Below, one piece after another: positions 11,284 through 21,638 of a DNA stretch of 64,000 bases (its first letter is position 1; each line of letters opens with the position of its first letter). The notes under the pieces are model-generated. The model saw nothing but the letters and a program-made list of their open reading frames with translations, had not been told where the DNA came from and did no database searches. Both the position numbers and the translations under genes were made by a program. Origin of the DNA: Cervus elaphus (taxonomy: Eukaryota > Chordata > Mammalia > Artiodactyla > Cervidae); assembly GCF_910594005.1 (NCBI RefSeq), contig NC_057826.1:81961163-82025162 (forward strand), read 5' to 3'.

Positions 11284-11645
11284 CAAAAGGTATATTAAGA
11301 ACCACCAAAAATGAACCAAGAAGAGCTGAATAATATAGTGACAAATGTTATTAGCACTTTTTGATTTGTATCCTTTCATCTGAAAATGCAGGGATTGTTC
11401 TGATATGTTGTTGATTCTGCTTATTATTTCATGCTTAGAACCAACATCTCAAACCCACTAGAATGGCTATTATCAAAAAAAAAAAGAAAAGAAGGGTTAA
11501 TTAAGATCGAAGAAACTGAAACCTTTGTGCACTGCTGCTGGGAATGTAAAACAGCACAGTTACAGCAGAAAACTGTATGGAAGTTCCTCCAAAAAGCACA
11601 CATAAAATCTCCATATGATCTAACAATTCTGCTTCTGAGTACATA

Positions 11646-11968
11646 CAGTTGATCCTTGAGCAATGTGGCAGTTGGGGTGCTGACACCACTGCCCCCACCC
11701 ACACAGCCAAAAAATCTGCACGTTGTTATCTCTCCCTCAAAACAAAAACACTGGTAACTGACACCCAAGGACAGGAAGCTGAAAGAGTTTGGATGGAATC
11801 AGTACTCCAACCTTAGTTCTTTTGATTGCACACATTTTGATCTCTAATCAAACACAAATTTTTCCCCACACTTAATTAATGTAAAATGAAAATTCAGGGA
11901 CTATATTGAAAAAAATCTAAATTTGTGGACCTCCATGGTTCAAACTCATGTTGTTCAAGGGTCAACTG
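11646..11968. mobile_element. Tigger2-like DNA transposon remnant
   Basis: The left end CAGTTGATCCTTGAGCAA (11646-11663) is the inverted match of the right end TTGTTCAAGGGTCAACTG (11951-11968). The element is flanked by TA at 11644-11645 and 11969-11970, the expected mariner/Tigger target duplication. At 323 bp it is an internally deleted, non-autonomous copy without transposase. It sits inside the L1. Confidence 0.88.
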
Positions 11969-12027
11969 TATATCTAGAAGAAGTGAAAGCAAAGGTCTTG
12001 AAAAGTATTACACGCCCATGTTCACAG

Positions 12028-12650
12028 TGAGACAGGAAGGAGGGAGGCAGGGTACACCATTAAAAGAAGGACACAACAATTAGGAAGAACAGGAGACCAC
12101 AGAACTGCTTAGAACTACTAGGCCCAAGATGGGGGAAGATTAGACTTCCAGTAGCCCTTGAGCCTCATTATACACTCATTGTAATACATTAGCATATGCT
12201 AACCAACACACCCACGGGCACCATGACAGTTCCAGGTCTGATCACAAAAGGCCAAAAAGTGGGAGGTGCCCCAACTCCTGGAAACACCCCTCTTCTCCAA
12301 GATAGAATATTCCTTCCACTCATTAGCCTATGAAACTACCCAGCCCACAAAAACGAACCACCCCCTCACCACCATCTCACCTTTGGAATCTGACTGCATT
12401 GCCTATGGAATGTGTATCTTTCACAGTGACACCCTCACTTTCCAAACAGAGGACCCCAGCCCACGGTTCTTGCCTTCAGAGATGGCCCACACTCTGTCTA
12501 TGGAGTGTGCCCCTCTCTAAATAAACCTGCTTCACTTTACTATGGCTTGCTCTTGAATTCTTTCCTGCGTGAAGTCAAGGATCGTCACTTGGTTGGCCCA
12601 TCCCAGAGACTCACCAGAGACCTGGGACATGACTATCCTCTTATACCCCA
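12028..12650 (+). mobile_element. Probable endogenous retrovirus solo LTR
   Basis: The L1 is interrupted by about 620 bp that start with TG and end with CA, carry a polyadenylation signal AATAAA near 12520, and then a U5-like stretch with GACTCACCAGAGACC. No gag, pol or env sequence follows, so this is a solo LTR. The boundaries are set by where L1 sequence stops and resumes; no clean TSD was found. Family not named. Confidence 0.65.
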
Positions 12651-13097
12651 TTTTTTCATACAATAGCAGCAGCAAGAGCCAAAAGGTGGAAGCAACCCAA
12701 GTATCCATCAACAGATGAGTGAACAAACAAAACATGGCATACACTTCTAATACAGTATTTATTCAGCATGAAAAAGAAAGAAAATTCTGACACATGCTAC
12801 AACACAGATGAACCTTCAGCCATTATGCTGCATAAAATAAGCCAGTTACAAGAAGACATTATATGATTCTGCTTATATGAGGTACCTAGAAAAATTAAAT
12901 TCTTAGAGACAGAAAGTAGAATGGTGCTTGCAAGGGTTGGGGGGAGGGGAAAATGAGGAGCTATTATTTAATGGGACCAGGGTTTTAGATTTGCTAGAAT
13001 AAAAGAGTTCTGGAGACTGGTTGCACAGCGATGTGAATGTACTTAACGCTACTTCATTGTATACTTTAAAGCGGTTTAGATGGCAAATGTTATGTGT

Positions 13098-13308
13098 CCA
13101 TTTGTGCTCCTGCTCAGTCGTGTGTGACACTTTACGACCCTTTGGATTGTAGCTTGCTAGGCTCCTCTGCCCATGGGATTTTCCAAGCAAGAATACTGGA
13201 GTGGGTTGCCATTTCCTCCTCCAGGGGGATCCTCCTGACCCAGGGATGAATCCTGTTTCTCCTGCCCTACAGGTGGATTCTTTACCCTCTGAGCCATAGC
13301 GGGAGTCC
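13098..13308 (-). mobile_element. Bov-tA SINE, antisense, in L1 tail
   Basis: It interrupts the last 40 bases of the old L1. TSD TTATGTGT at 13090-13097 and TTATGTAT at 13311-13318. The copy is more diverged than most in this window (for example TTACGACCCTTTGG in place of the usual TTGCGACCCCATGG). Confidence 0.93.
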
Positions 13309-13724
13309 TATTATGTATATTTTGCTACAAATTCGAAAAAAAATCGAACTAGAGTCTTTACATTCAAAAGCCTGTCCCTCCCCTTATTATATTCCAAAGA
13401 TCAAATCAACACTCTGATATGAAACTGTCTAAAATTGGTGGTCAAATTCCAACAGCTGGGATGATCTACCAGACTACTCTGCCCCACAGAGATTTTCCTT
13501 CTAGTCTCTGTCTTCCCCTCGTCAAATGAAGTGGGCATAAAAGAAGAGTTCAACACAGACAGCCTCTTGAAAGAGAATATATTCTGGGAGATGGAAAAAT
13601 CAGCCATCCTTTGCAAGCAAAGATGACATTACTGACCCCAAACCAACAAAGCATGCGAGGATGCTGCGCTCACCATTACTAGAGACACATTTCCATCGCT
13701 TCACCTGCCTTCACCTACTCTTAA

Positions 13725-13782
13725 GAGCCTGGCACAGAGTGGGCACTCCATAGGGGTTTGGTGAGCAAATGAATGAACCACT
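13725..13782 (+). mobile_element. L2 LINE 3' tip
   Basis: GAGCCTGGCACAGAGTGGGC followed by a decayed AATGAATGAACC end is the L2 3' terminus. Only the tip is recognisable. Confidence 0.55.
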
Positions 13783-16627
13783 TAAAGGCTAAGAGGGAAT
13801 GAACCAAGCACTGTTTGATAAAAATGTAAGAACCCGTCAAGAGCGCTAAAAACACAAACTGATTGCCTCTTTCTGGACATTTCCGAGGGATGATTTATGG
13901 GAAACAAGGTAAAAGAAGTTCTTGTTAAAGTCTCAGGTTTTACTGAGAATATGTGATATCCTGAACGCAGTTTTCATTTGCCTTCTGTGTATGTATGCAA
14001 GCCACAGAAGCAGTTAACTGTTGATGGCCAAATAACAAATGTCTCTGCCCCTCCCTAGAGAGATTAAATAGCTCTGGGTCGAGAGAAAAAAAAAAGGAGA
14101 TCAAAAGAAGATCCAGACATCCAGGCTGGCAGGCAGCAAGAGGTCCCCTGGCCAAGGGAGGGTAACCTTTGCTTGAACTTAGAGGAATGTGGAAAAGGGG
14201 TTCTGGGCTGAGAAGAAGATCTGTATGATGCTTCTCCTAAGCTGTGCAGAGCAGGATTCTGAGCTGCATACCAGAAATTCCCTGACTTGACCATAAAATT
14301 TACTTCTAAGCCTTTGCTGTGTATATTTATAATTAACAAAAAAGAGGTCTTATTTTCTTTTTAAAAAATAATGGCATGTAAAATAAGTTTGGGGTGAAAG
14401 TGGTATCTTCATGTAATTGGTCCAATACTTTGGGGACAATAAGGAAGATACCCAGTGACATATTATTCATATGGACAGACCTATTCATCCCCCTCCTAGA
14501 ATTTATTCTAAACTAAAATCTAAAAGAGAACATATTACAATTTTCCTGAAAACATATTTGAATGAAATTTGAGTTCTTAAAAAAAAAAACCTCATTAGAA
14601 AAAAAGACTGGAGGAAATAAAACATTATCCCCATTACACCTAAGGCCATACTAACCCCCCATATAAGTCCTGATTCATAGGTACCACTTCCTTGGTTTGG
14701 AGGCAGTTTCACCAACCACAGCATCCTAAGCAGATCTGAAAATGCTTCCCTAACACCTGAGATCACCCAGACAACACAGTTCATCAAAAAGATCCGATTC
14801 TATAGGCACCCAGACAGGTTGTTTTTCTTTTTTAAAATGTTAATGAGTTATGCCTAGCAGCTAGCTTGCAGGGCACAGCTATTCAATTCTTCAAAAGGGT
14901 GATAAAAGCATGCTGCCCAAGTCCTCAGAAGCCGAAAACAAAATGCAAGCAAGCTGTGAAAACAACTTGACCCCCAGGCCCAGGGCTGCAAGGCAATTTC
15001 TAGGGCCCAGGAAAAAAATAAAACGCACAACAACAGAAAACCCTGAAACCTCGACTCCTAAAGTAGCGAGTACTATAATGCAAATGCATGTTGATTAGAA
15101 GGCAAAGAGAACACTTTTCTGCCTCTGCTTTCCAAACACAAAGCTTAGAAAACAAAGGATTTTTGCCAAGTTCTCCCAAATTGAGAAGGAAATAACTGAG
15201 AAAGGCTTTCGTGGTTTTAAAAGCTTACCCTCTGAATTTGGAACCTAGGTAATGTCCATATTTTCTCTTAAGATGTGTTATTTACTTAGAGATGGGAGTC
15301 TACATATTTCAGGGGTCCTCTCTGTGTCTCACTCCTAAGAAAGAAGCCCTCCCGTTTTGGAAAGGAGGAAGTTTGGGACAGTGCCCACCTGTCGAACTTC
15401 TCTTTCACGTGGTAACATCACCATCTGCTGGAAATTTAGATGTCTGCATTAAAGGCAGATAATGTTAGTTTTATTTTCCTATAACTCTAGGTCAAACTTA
15501 CATTCACGCTTTCTCATAAAGAAGCACTGCCATTTTATTTAAAACATCTGGCTTCTTTCCTTATTTTTGAGGTCCCCAGTGGCCTTCATCCCTCTGGCAT
15601 TTGCGGGACCTCCCTTAACCCTGGTTCACCCTCCTTCCCATGGTTTGCGCAAGTCTCCGTCATTCTTCCTTTAGAACTGTACATCCTCAAGTTAATCCAG
15701 AAACCCTGCTCTAAGGCTGGCTATTGTTTACCTGGAGGTCAGGGGTTCCTGTCCAACCCCTCCCCCCAGACTGGCATTGCTTTGAACTATGATCTTAGCT
15801 GTTCACAGCACAAGCTCCTTTATTTGGCCAGGTAAACTGTTCAATAACCACCTGTTCTTTTATTTTAAAAATAAATAAACCCACAAACACTGGGGCAGTG
15901 AAGGCAAGGCTGTGGTTGCCATTCTCTGGTTTCTGGTGTCTCTAAGGCTCTTGCTTTTCTGTCTGTTCCTGTTGATTCCATCATGGCCAGGTACCCACCC
16001 AGGGGCTAGCCCCAGGAAATACAAGTGCATTTGCATGTGTACATGACTACTTTTCTGCCCTTTCTGTTTCTTCATTAGCATCACTTTTCCCTTCAGAATC
16101 AATTTCCTCCTCTTCCTTTCGTTTAGTCTCCATTCTGCCATTCCTTTCTTTAAAGTAAACCAACGTGCAATTCTATTTATAAATTATTGCTTCCTGGTAT
16201 TAAACTCCTCGCCTGAACCTGAGCAGCTTTCTGGGCTTCCATCTCTTTGTTTGTACAGTAAGGAAATGGGACTGATCCCTTAAATCCATGCTATTTATGA
16301 TGGTCAGAGGAAAAAGAGTCCCAGACAAGGAATGAAGCCATCTCCTTCAACAGCCTCACAAAGACAACAATCCTGAGAGTCAGATGTTGGCAAGCAAAGA
16401 AAACCTAGGTTAACCTTGTCCTCCTCTTAGGAATGGAGAGCTGGTGAAGGACAAGCTAGCTATGAGAACACCTGACTATAAGAAAACAGGATACACCCAA
16501 GAGGACTCAACATTCCTCCCTCTTCCTAAGAGAACTGTTGAGCAGAACAGAAATGCAAACTTCTCCCTGTCTTTCAAAACCATCTGCTACCAGAAAAGGA
16601 GAAAAGGAGATAAGCTAAGGAAAAACA

Positions 16628-16630
<3 letters not shown>
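13783..16630. other. SINE-free block, no gene seen
   Basis: These 2.8 kb hold no ruminant SINE, BovB or named repeat that I can recognise. A-rich runs occur at 14088-14097 and 14579-14589. Frames of 60-94 codons occur on both strands without motifs. Confidence 0.5.

Positions 16631-16667
<37 letters not shown>
16631..16667. repeat. (TC)n microsatellite
   Basis: A 37-bp uninterrupted TC run, long enough to be length-polymorphic. Confidence 0.97.
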
Positions 16668-16668
<1 letters not shown>

Positions 16669-16984
16669 CAGTTGCTTAATCCAGTGGGTGGGCGCCCTAA
16701 AAAATTTTGATTTCAGCAACTGGTTTAAAACATGTTATCTTCTTTCGCCTGAAAGAAAGATTTAGGTTTATTAAGCAGTGATTCACAATAAAAGGTCCAT
16801 TAAAAATGATGCTTTAATTATAGCCAATATGTAAGCTTATTCCATTAAAAGTAAGAGCATAATGGAGTGGAACAGTGGATGTGGCAGGACTGAATTTGGG
16901 TGCCCAGCACTTTAGACATAAGATTATTGCGTGATGTCATTTTCCTACTCATGCCCTTACTTAGATTCAGTGTCCCTTGACAAT

Positions 16985-17060
16985 GATGTCTTCTCATCCT
17001 AGTAGCCGATATAGAGATCCTCAGCTGGTGTTCAATAAATGCTTGTCAAATTGAAATGGA
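16985..17060 (+). mobile_element. Possible L2 3' tip
   Basis: TTCAATAAATGCTTGTCAAA at 17031-17050 resembles the L2 3' end; the upstream match is weak. Confidence 0.4.
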
Positions 17061-17372
17061 CTCATTTCAGAGCCCATTCTAGTGGTCCATCCACATATGG
17101 AGAACAGATGGCTAATGAACTATCTGTAAAGTCTGGTCCCTCATTCATCTAATGGGAGCTGTCCAGGTCTCCTTCGTGAAGACTTCACAATAATTAGAAT
17201 AGATGTCCCTTCCTCAACACACCTTATTTCCGCCCAATAGAAAATTATCACGATGTGTTGATACTGATAGAAACAGCCACTTTTGCCATCTGCTGGAAAG
17301 TTGTCATAGTAAATATCCAAATCTCTCATCTTTTGAGTCAATAGAATCATAATAAAAATATGGAGAAAATCA

Positions 17373-18386
17373 GGGACTTCTCTGGTGGACTGGTGGTTAA
17401 AAACCTGCTTGCTCTGCAATGCAGATATGCAGATAACACCACCCTTATGGCAGAAAGTGAAGAAGAAATAAAGAGCCTCTTGATGAAAGTGGAAGAGGAG
17501 AGTGAAAAAGTTGGCTTAAAGCTCAACATTCAGAAAACTAAAATCATGGCATCTGGTCCCATCACTTCATGGCAAATAGATGGGGAAACAGTGACTGACT
17601 TTATTTTTGGGGGCTGCAGATGGTGATTGCAGCAATGAAATTAAAAGGTGCTTACTCCTTGGTAGGAAAGTTATGCATATTAAAAAGCAGAGATATTACT
17701 TTGCCAACAAAGGTCCATCTAGTCAAGGCTATGGTTTTTCCGGTAGTCATGTATGGATGTGAGAGTTGGACTATAAAGCTGAACGCCGAAGAATTGATGC
17801 TTTTGAACTGTGGTGTTGGAGAAGACTCTTGAGAGTCCCCTGGTCTACAAGGAGACCCAACCAGTCCATCCTAAAGGAGATCAGTCCTGGGTGTTCACTG
17901 GAAGGACTGATGTTGAAGCTGAAACTCCAATACTTTGGCCACCTGATATGAAGAACTGACTCATTTGAAAAGACCCTGATGCTGGGAAAGATTGAGGGTA
18001 GGAGGAGAAGGGGATGACAGAGGATGAGATGGTTGAATGGCATCACCAACTCAATGGACGTGGGTCTGGGTGGACTCCAGGAGTTGGTGATGGACAGGGA
18101 GGCCTGGTGTGCTGCGGTTCATGGGGTTGCAAAGAGTCGGACACGACTGAGTGACTGAACAACTGAACTGCAATGCAGAAAACATTGGTTTGATCCCTGG
18201 TGCATCATGAACTCAGATCCCACATGCTGTGGAACAACTAAGTCCATGTGCCACAACTACTGACCCAGCCCGCTACAATCAGAGAGCCTATGCACCACAA
18301 TGAAAGATGCCACATGATAGAACAAAGATCCTGCCTGCCGCAACTAAGACCCATCACAGCCAAATAAATATATATTTTTAAAAAAC
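17373..18386 (+). mobile_element. CHR SINE split by a BovB insertion
   Basis: The head GGGACTTCTCTGGTGG begins at 17373 and runs to 17424; after the BovB it resumes at 18168 and ends in an AAATAAATAT tail. The outer TSD is ATGGAGAAAATCA at 17360-17372 and ATGAAGAAAATCA at 18387-18399 (12 of 13). The SINE came first and the BovB later. Confidence 0.95.
17425..18167 (+). mobile_element. BovB LINE, 743-bp truncated copy with reverse transcriptase remnant
   Basis: BovB is an RTE-type LINE whose protein cuts target DNA and reverse-transcribes its own RNA. This 5'-truncated copy starts within the reverse transcriptase just before the YADD box, which here reads YADNTTLMAESEEE, so the second catalytic aspartate has become asparagine. 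Further on the 70- and 61-codon frames (17620-17832, 17766-17951) carry the MYGCESWT and WCWRRLLRVP tracts. Frames shift near 17610 and 17800 and a short deletion removes part of the usual spacer, so the copy is dead. It ends in a GTGACTGAACAACTGAA tail. An 11-bp TSD, CTGCAATGCAG, at 17414-17424 and 18168-18178 is CHR SINE sequence. Confidence 0.96.
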
Positions 18387-18635
18387 ATGAAGAAAATCAA
18401 ACCAATAAAGATAAATACTGCCTCTGGAGATGCAGTAACCCATGCAGGGGACTAGCTGAACAACTGTGGAAGCCAGCTGATTTCTTTCAGACGTATATGT
18501 GACTAATCTTGAAAAACTGAATCTATGAGTTGGTGGTAAATGGTAGAACCATTTATATTCTGTTACTTTCATGTTAGCTTCAGAAGATTCACTGATGGAA
18601 AGAGTCTGGGAAAGTGCGTGTTTGTGTGTGTGTTA

Positions 18636-18840
18636 GGGACTTCCCTGGTGGTGCAGCTGGTAAAGAATCTGCCTGCAATGCAAGAGACCCAACTTTGATC
18701 CCTGTGTCAGGAAGATCACCTGGAGAAAGGAATGACTACCCACTCTAGTATTCTTGCCTGGAGAATCCCATGGACAGAGGAGTCTAACAGGCTTTAGTCC
18801 ATGGGGTTTGGAAGAGCCAGACACGACTGAGTAGTCACTT
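18636..18840 (+). mobile_element. Bov-tA SINE, sense
   Basis: GGGACTTCCCTGGTGGTGC head to ACACGACTGAGTAGTCACTT tail. TSD unclear because the left flank is TG-rich. Confidence 0.94.
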
Positions 18841-19439
18841 AGGGAGTTGGGAAGGGGGCAAGCAGTGATCACACGTTAGATCACAAGGATTCTAACGAAT
18901 GACTTCTCTCCATCATACATTCTCAAGCCCAGCAAGTTTTATCTGTAAAGTTGTCTGCAAAAGGATTTCCCTGTCGATACACTGTGAGTTCAGGTACCAA
19001 ATTGCTGTCCTGACACGAAATGGCCCACAGCACTCTGGGTTGTCCACAGACCCACAGGCATAGGCATCAGGTCTGTTCCTTCTCTTGTCCTCGCCGCAGA
19101 TTTACACTGTAGACCACCACTCCTTCCTTGGTGCCCTCCAGTCCCTTTGGCATCTCCAGGTTGCCCTCCTCCTGGGCTATTTCTCCCCACGTTCTTCTTC
19201 TTCCACCCTGAGGCAGGCATTCTCCGAAGGTCATGTCTCAGATCTGAAGCTCCTCCTCCACTCTCCCGTTTCCAGCTGTCTCCCGGGATGGGGAGCCCCC
19301 AACATACCTGTTCATCTCAGCCTGCACACAACCTGTGGTCCTGGCTCTCCATAACCCTGCTCATCATTCCTACGGGGACATTTTGACTTCAAACTCACTT
19401 TACTGCTAAATTCAAGCCCTCAACTTCCTCCTACCTCTG
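18841..19439. other. Unassigned, pyrimidine-rich block
   Basis: Several overlapping frames (76-89 codons at 18990-19386) reflect a stop-poor CT-rich composition, not a recognised exon. Confidence 0.4.
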
Positions 19440-19850
19440 CTCTTCCCCACTGGACTTCCTGTTTCATGTCATCATTCTAGTCACTGAACTTCAAAATAAT
19501 GTCATCTTTGATTTTTCTCTGGCCCTTAGCTCCTGCCTGAACTCAGCCATCCAATCCAATTGACTCCCCCTGGGGAATGTTTCCAGTGTTTCCTTCATAG
19601 GTCAGTTTCTTCCCACCCCCGTACCTAGTGCCACATCCAGCCTAGATAACTGTGGCAGACTCCTCTTGGTCTCACTTCTGCTGATCACTGTGCTCACACT
19701 TGCTAGGTCACAACCCATACAGAACCTCTTTCAAGTGTCACCACCTTTCCCAGCTCAGAGCTCTGGCAGCTCCCTCCTATAGCACCAAATCCAAACTCCA
19801 GAGCTGAGGGATTAAAACCTTCCATCATTTTACCAATTGCTTGTCAGTGT
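19440..19850 (+). mobile_element. Possible ancient LINE remnant
   Basis: The order TCATCTTTGATTTTTCTCTGG, CCATCCAATCCAATTGACTC, then CCAAATCCAAACTCCAGAGC resembles an internal stretch of an old LINE (L2-like), but similarity is weak and I did not confirm it. Confidence 0.35.
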
Positions 19851-19894
19851 TTCAATACAATGTGCCTTGACATGGTTTCTTTAAAAAAAAAAAA

Positions 19895-19982
19895 ATTGTA
19901 TATTGGACTGTAGTTAATTTACAATGTTGTGTTAGTTTTAGGTATATACATACACATATATTTATTCTTTTTCAAATTATTT
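19895..19982 (-). mobile_element. Artiodactyl L1 3' end, antisense fragment
   Basis: TATTGGACTGTAGTTAATTT then ACAATGTTGTGTTAG is the reverse complement of the L1 3' terminus, preceded by an A-run at 19883-19895. It is cut short by the adjacent CHR SINE. Confidence 0.75.
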
Positions 19983-20170
19983 TCCTAGGTGGTCCAGTAG
20001 CTAAGACTCTGCACTCCCAATGAAGGGGACCCAGGTTCAATCCCTAGTCAAGGAACTAGATCCTAGATACCACAACTAAAGATCCCTCATGCTGCAACAA
20101 AGATTGGAGAGCCCAAGCGCCACAACTAAGACCTGGAGCAGCCAAAAATATATATAAATATTTAAAAAAG
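19983..20170 (+). mobile_element. CHR-type tRNA-Glu SINE, sense
   Basis: TAGGTGGTCCAGTAGCTAAG head, CCCAGGTTCAATCCCTAGTC B-box region, CCACAACTAAGACC body and an A/T-rich tail. Confidence 0.92.
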
Positions 20171-20594
20171 AAAGACCCAAGGGGTGGTGATCACTATGGG
20201 GGAGGTCCAGCGGCCTGTACTAAATGCCCAGTTACATCAAGACTAATGTAAAAGGGAAGGCCACCCAAACTGGGTCACAAGAAAGAAGGGTGGGTTCCAG
20301 AAAACTATAGCATGAAGCTCAGAACAGAACCCGTAGCCAGACTGTCAGTCCTAAGCCTGGCCTTCATCTTGTCCTGCATAAATTTAGGACTGTCTCCAGA
20401 CGAACCATTGCAGACATAAGGGATGTGAGTATTCCTTACTCCCTACACACATGGCAGACATCAATAATCAATTGTGGCACTTTTTCACTCTGGGTCCAGA
20501 AATAACTTCAAAATCCTTCATACAAGATCTCCAAACAGCCACTGTCAATTAATTGAAAGCACATGAGATAAATTCTATGTGTCATGTAGACATA
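20171..20594. other. Unassigned block
   Basis: Nothing recognised. Confidence 0.4.
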
Positions 20595-20889
20595 GATGTG
20601 AAAGTTGCTCAGTCGTGTCCGACTCTTTGAGATCTTTGAATTCTCCAGGTCAGAATACTGGAGTGAGTATTCTTTCCCTCCTCTAGGAGATCTTCCCAAC
20701 CCAGGAATCAAAACCAGATCTCCTGCATTGAAGGCAGATTCTTTACCAGCTGAGCCACAAGGGAAGTCCAAGAATACTGGAGCAGGTGGCCTATCCCTTC
20801 TCCAGTGGATCTGCCCGACCCAGGAATCAAACCAGGGTCTCCTGCATTGCAGACAGATTCTTTACCAACTGAGCTATCAGGGAAGCTCT
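20595..20889 (-). mobile_element. BOV-A2 SINE (dimeric), antisense
   Basis: Two Bov-A units are joined: the first runs to GAGCCACAAGGGAAGTCC at about 20769, the second from AAGAATACTGGAGCAGGTGG to the end GAGCTATCAGGGAAGC. The first unit has a short deletion after CGACTCTTTGAGA, joining the tail directly to the body. The dimer is the standard BOV-A2 form. Confidence 0.93.
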
Positions 20890-20997
20890 CTATTTGACAT
20901 GACTGGTACCAAAGTCACAGGTAGGGACCAGTCTGAATGCGAGAATTCACTGGCTCAGCTGTGAATAGCATGGAGACAGAGCTGCAGTCCTCTAGGT

Positions 20998-21170
20998 CAG
21001 CAGTTCTCTTACTTTGATGTGGAGGGTTTATTAAGATCCAGATTGCCAGTCCCCCACTTCAGGGTCTCTAGTTTTGCAGGTGTGGGATGAGGTCAGAAAT
21101 CTGCAATTCTAACAAATTCCTGGATGATGCCGATGCTACTGATCCAGGGACCACAGTTTGAGAACCGGTG
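20998..21170 (+). mobile_element. MER5A-like hAT-Charlie element
   Basis: Nearly full-length: CAGCAGTTCTCTTAC at the start and CAGTTTGAGAACCGGTG at the end, with CAGAAATCTGCAATTCTAAC between. This copy is uninterrupted, unlike the one at 2852. Confidence 0.88.
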
Positions 21171-21309
21171 AACTCAATAAAACCACATCCTGTCTCTCAT
21201 TTTGCTCATATCTCTCGGGCCAGATTGAGTCCTCTCTCCTCGGCTTCAAATTACCTTGTCCAGCTCCACTTTTAGAGAAGATTATCAATACTGTTTATTT
21301 GATTTAACA

Positions 21310-21560
21310 ACAAACAGGTATTATGCTGGGAATGACAGAGAGAGGCAAAGTCCCTATTCTCACAAGTAACAGACAATTGAACAGTCAGTCACAATTCAGT
21401 GTGAGAGGCCCTATGATGGGGGAAGTACAGGCAATGGTGGAAAAAGAACAGCTAACCCAGTCTCAGAAGGTCAGAGAAGGCTGCTCAGGGGATGGGGAGC
21501 TGAGCTGCGACCTAAAGGATGAGGAGAAGGCAGTCTGGAAGTGGGGGAAGAAACTTATGT
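21310..21560 (-). mobile_element. L2 LINE remnant, antisense
   Basis: AGGCAAAGTCCCTATTCTCA followed by AGGTCAGAGAAGGCTGCTCA and CTAAAGGATGAGGAGA matches the antisense L2 3' region in order. The 114-codon frame here (21323-21667) is a chance read-through. Confidence 0.65.
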
Positions 21561-21595
21561 ATTGCCTAGGGTCGCTTACCTTTTGCACACACACC

Positions 21596-21638
21596 TATGT
21601 ACATGCGTGTGTGCGCGCGCGCACACACACACACACAC
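21596..21638. repeat. Alternating purine-pyrimidine tract with 22-bp palindrome
   Basis: Forty-three bases alternate without a break; the part at 21607-21628 is a perfect 22-bp palindrome centred on GCGCGCGC. Confidence 0.95.

Larger units (their letters stand above)
11448..13345 (+). mobile_element. Old L1 3' region split by three later insertions
   Basis: L1 blocks are readable at 11448-11645 (the ATGGCTATTATCAAAA and CTGCTGGGAATGTAAA ORF2-end blocks), at 11971-12027 (CATGTTCAC), at 12651-13097 and at 13309-13345 (final ATTTTGCTACAAATT before an A-run). The gaps hold a Tigger-like DNA element, an LTR and a Bov-tA SINE. The L1 is therefore the oldest layer here. No intact ORF2 frame remains. 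Confidence 0.85.

Noticed and set aside
12028..12650. Endogenous retrovirus with coding genes
   Set aside because: Only LTR-like sequence is present between the L1 pieces; no gag, pol or env sequence is seen.
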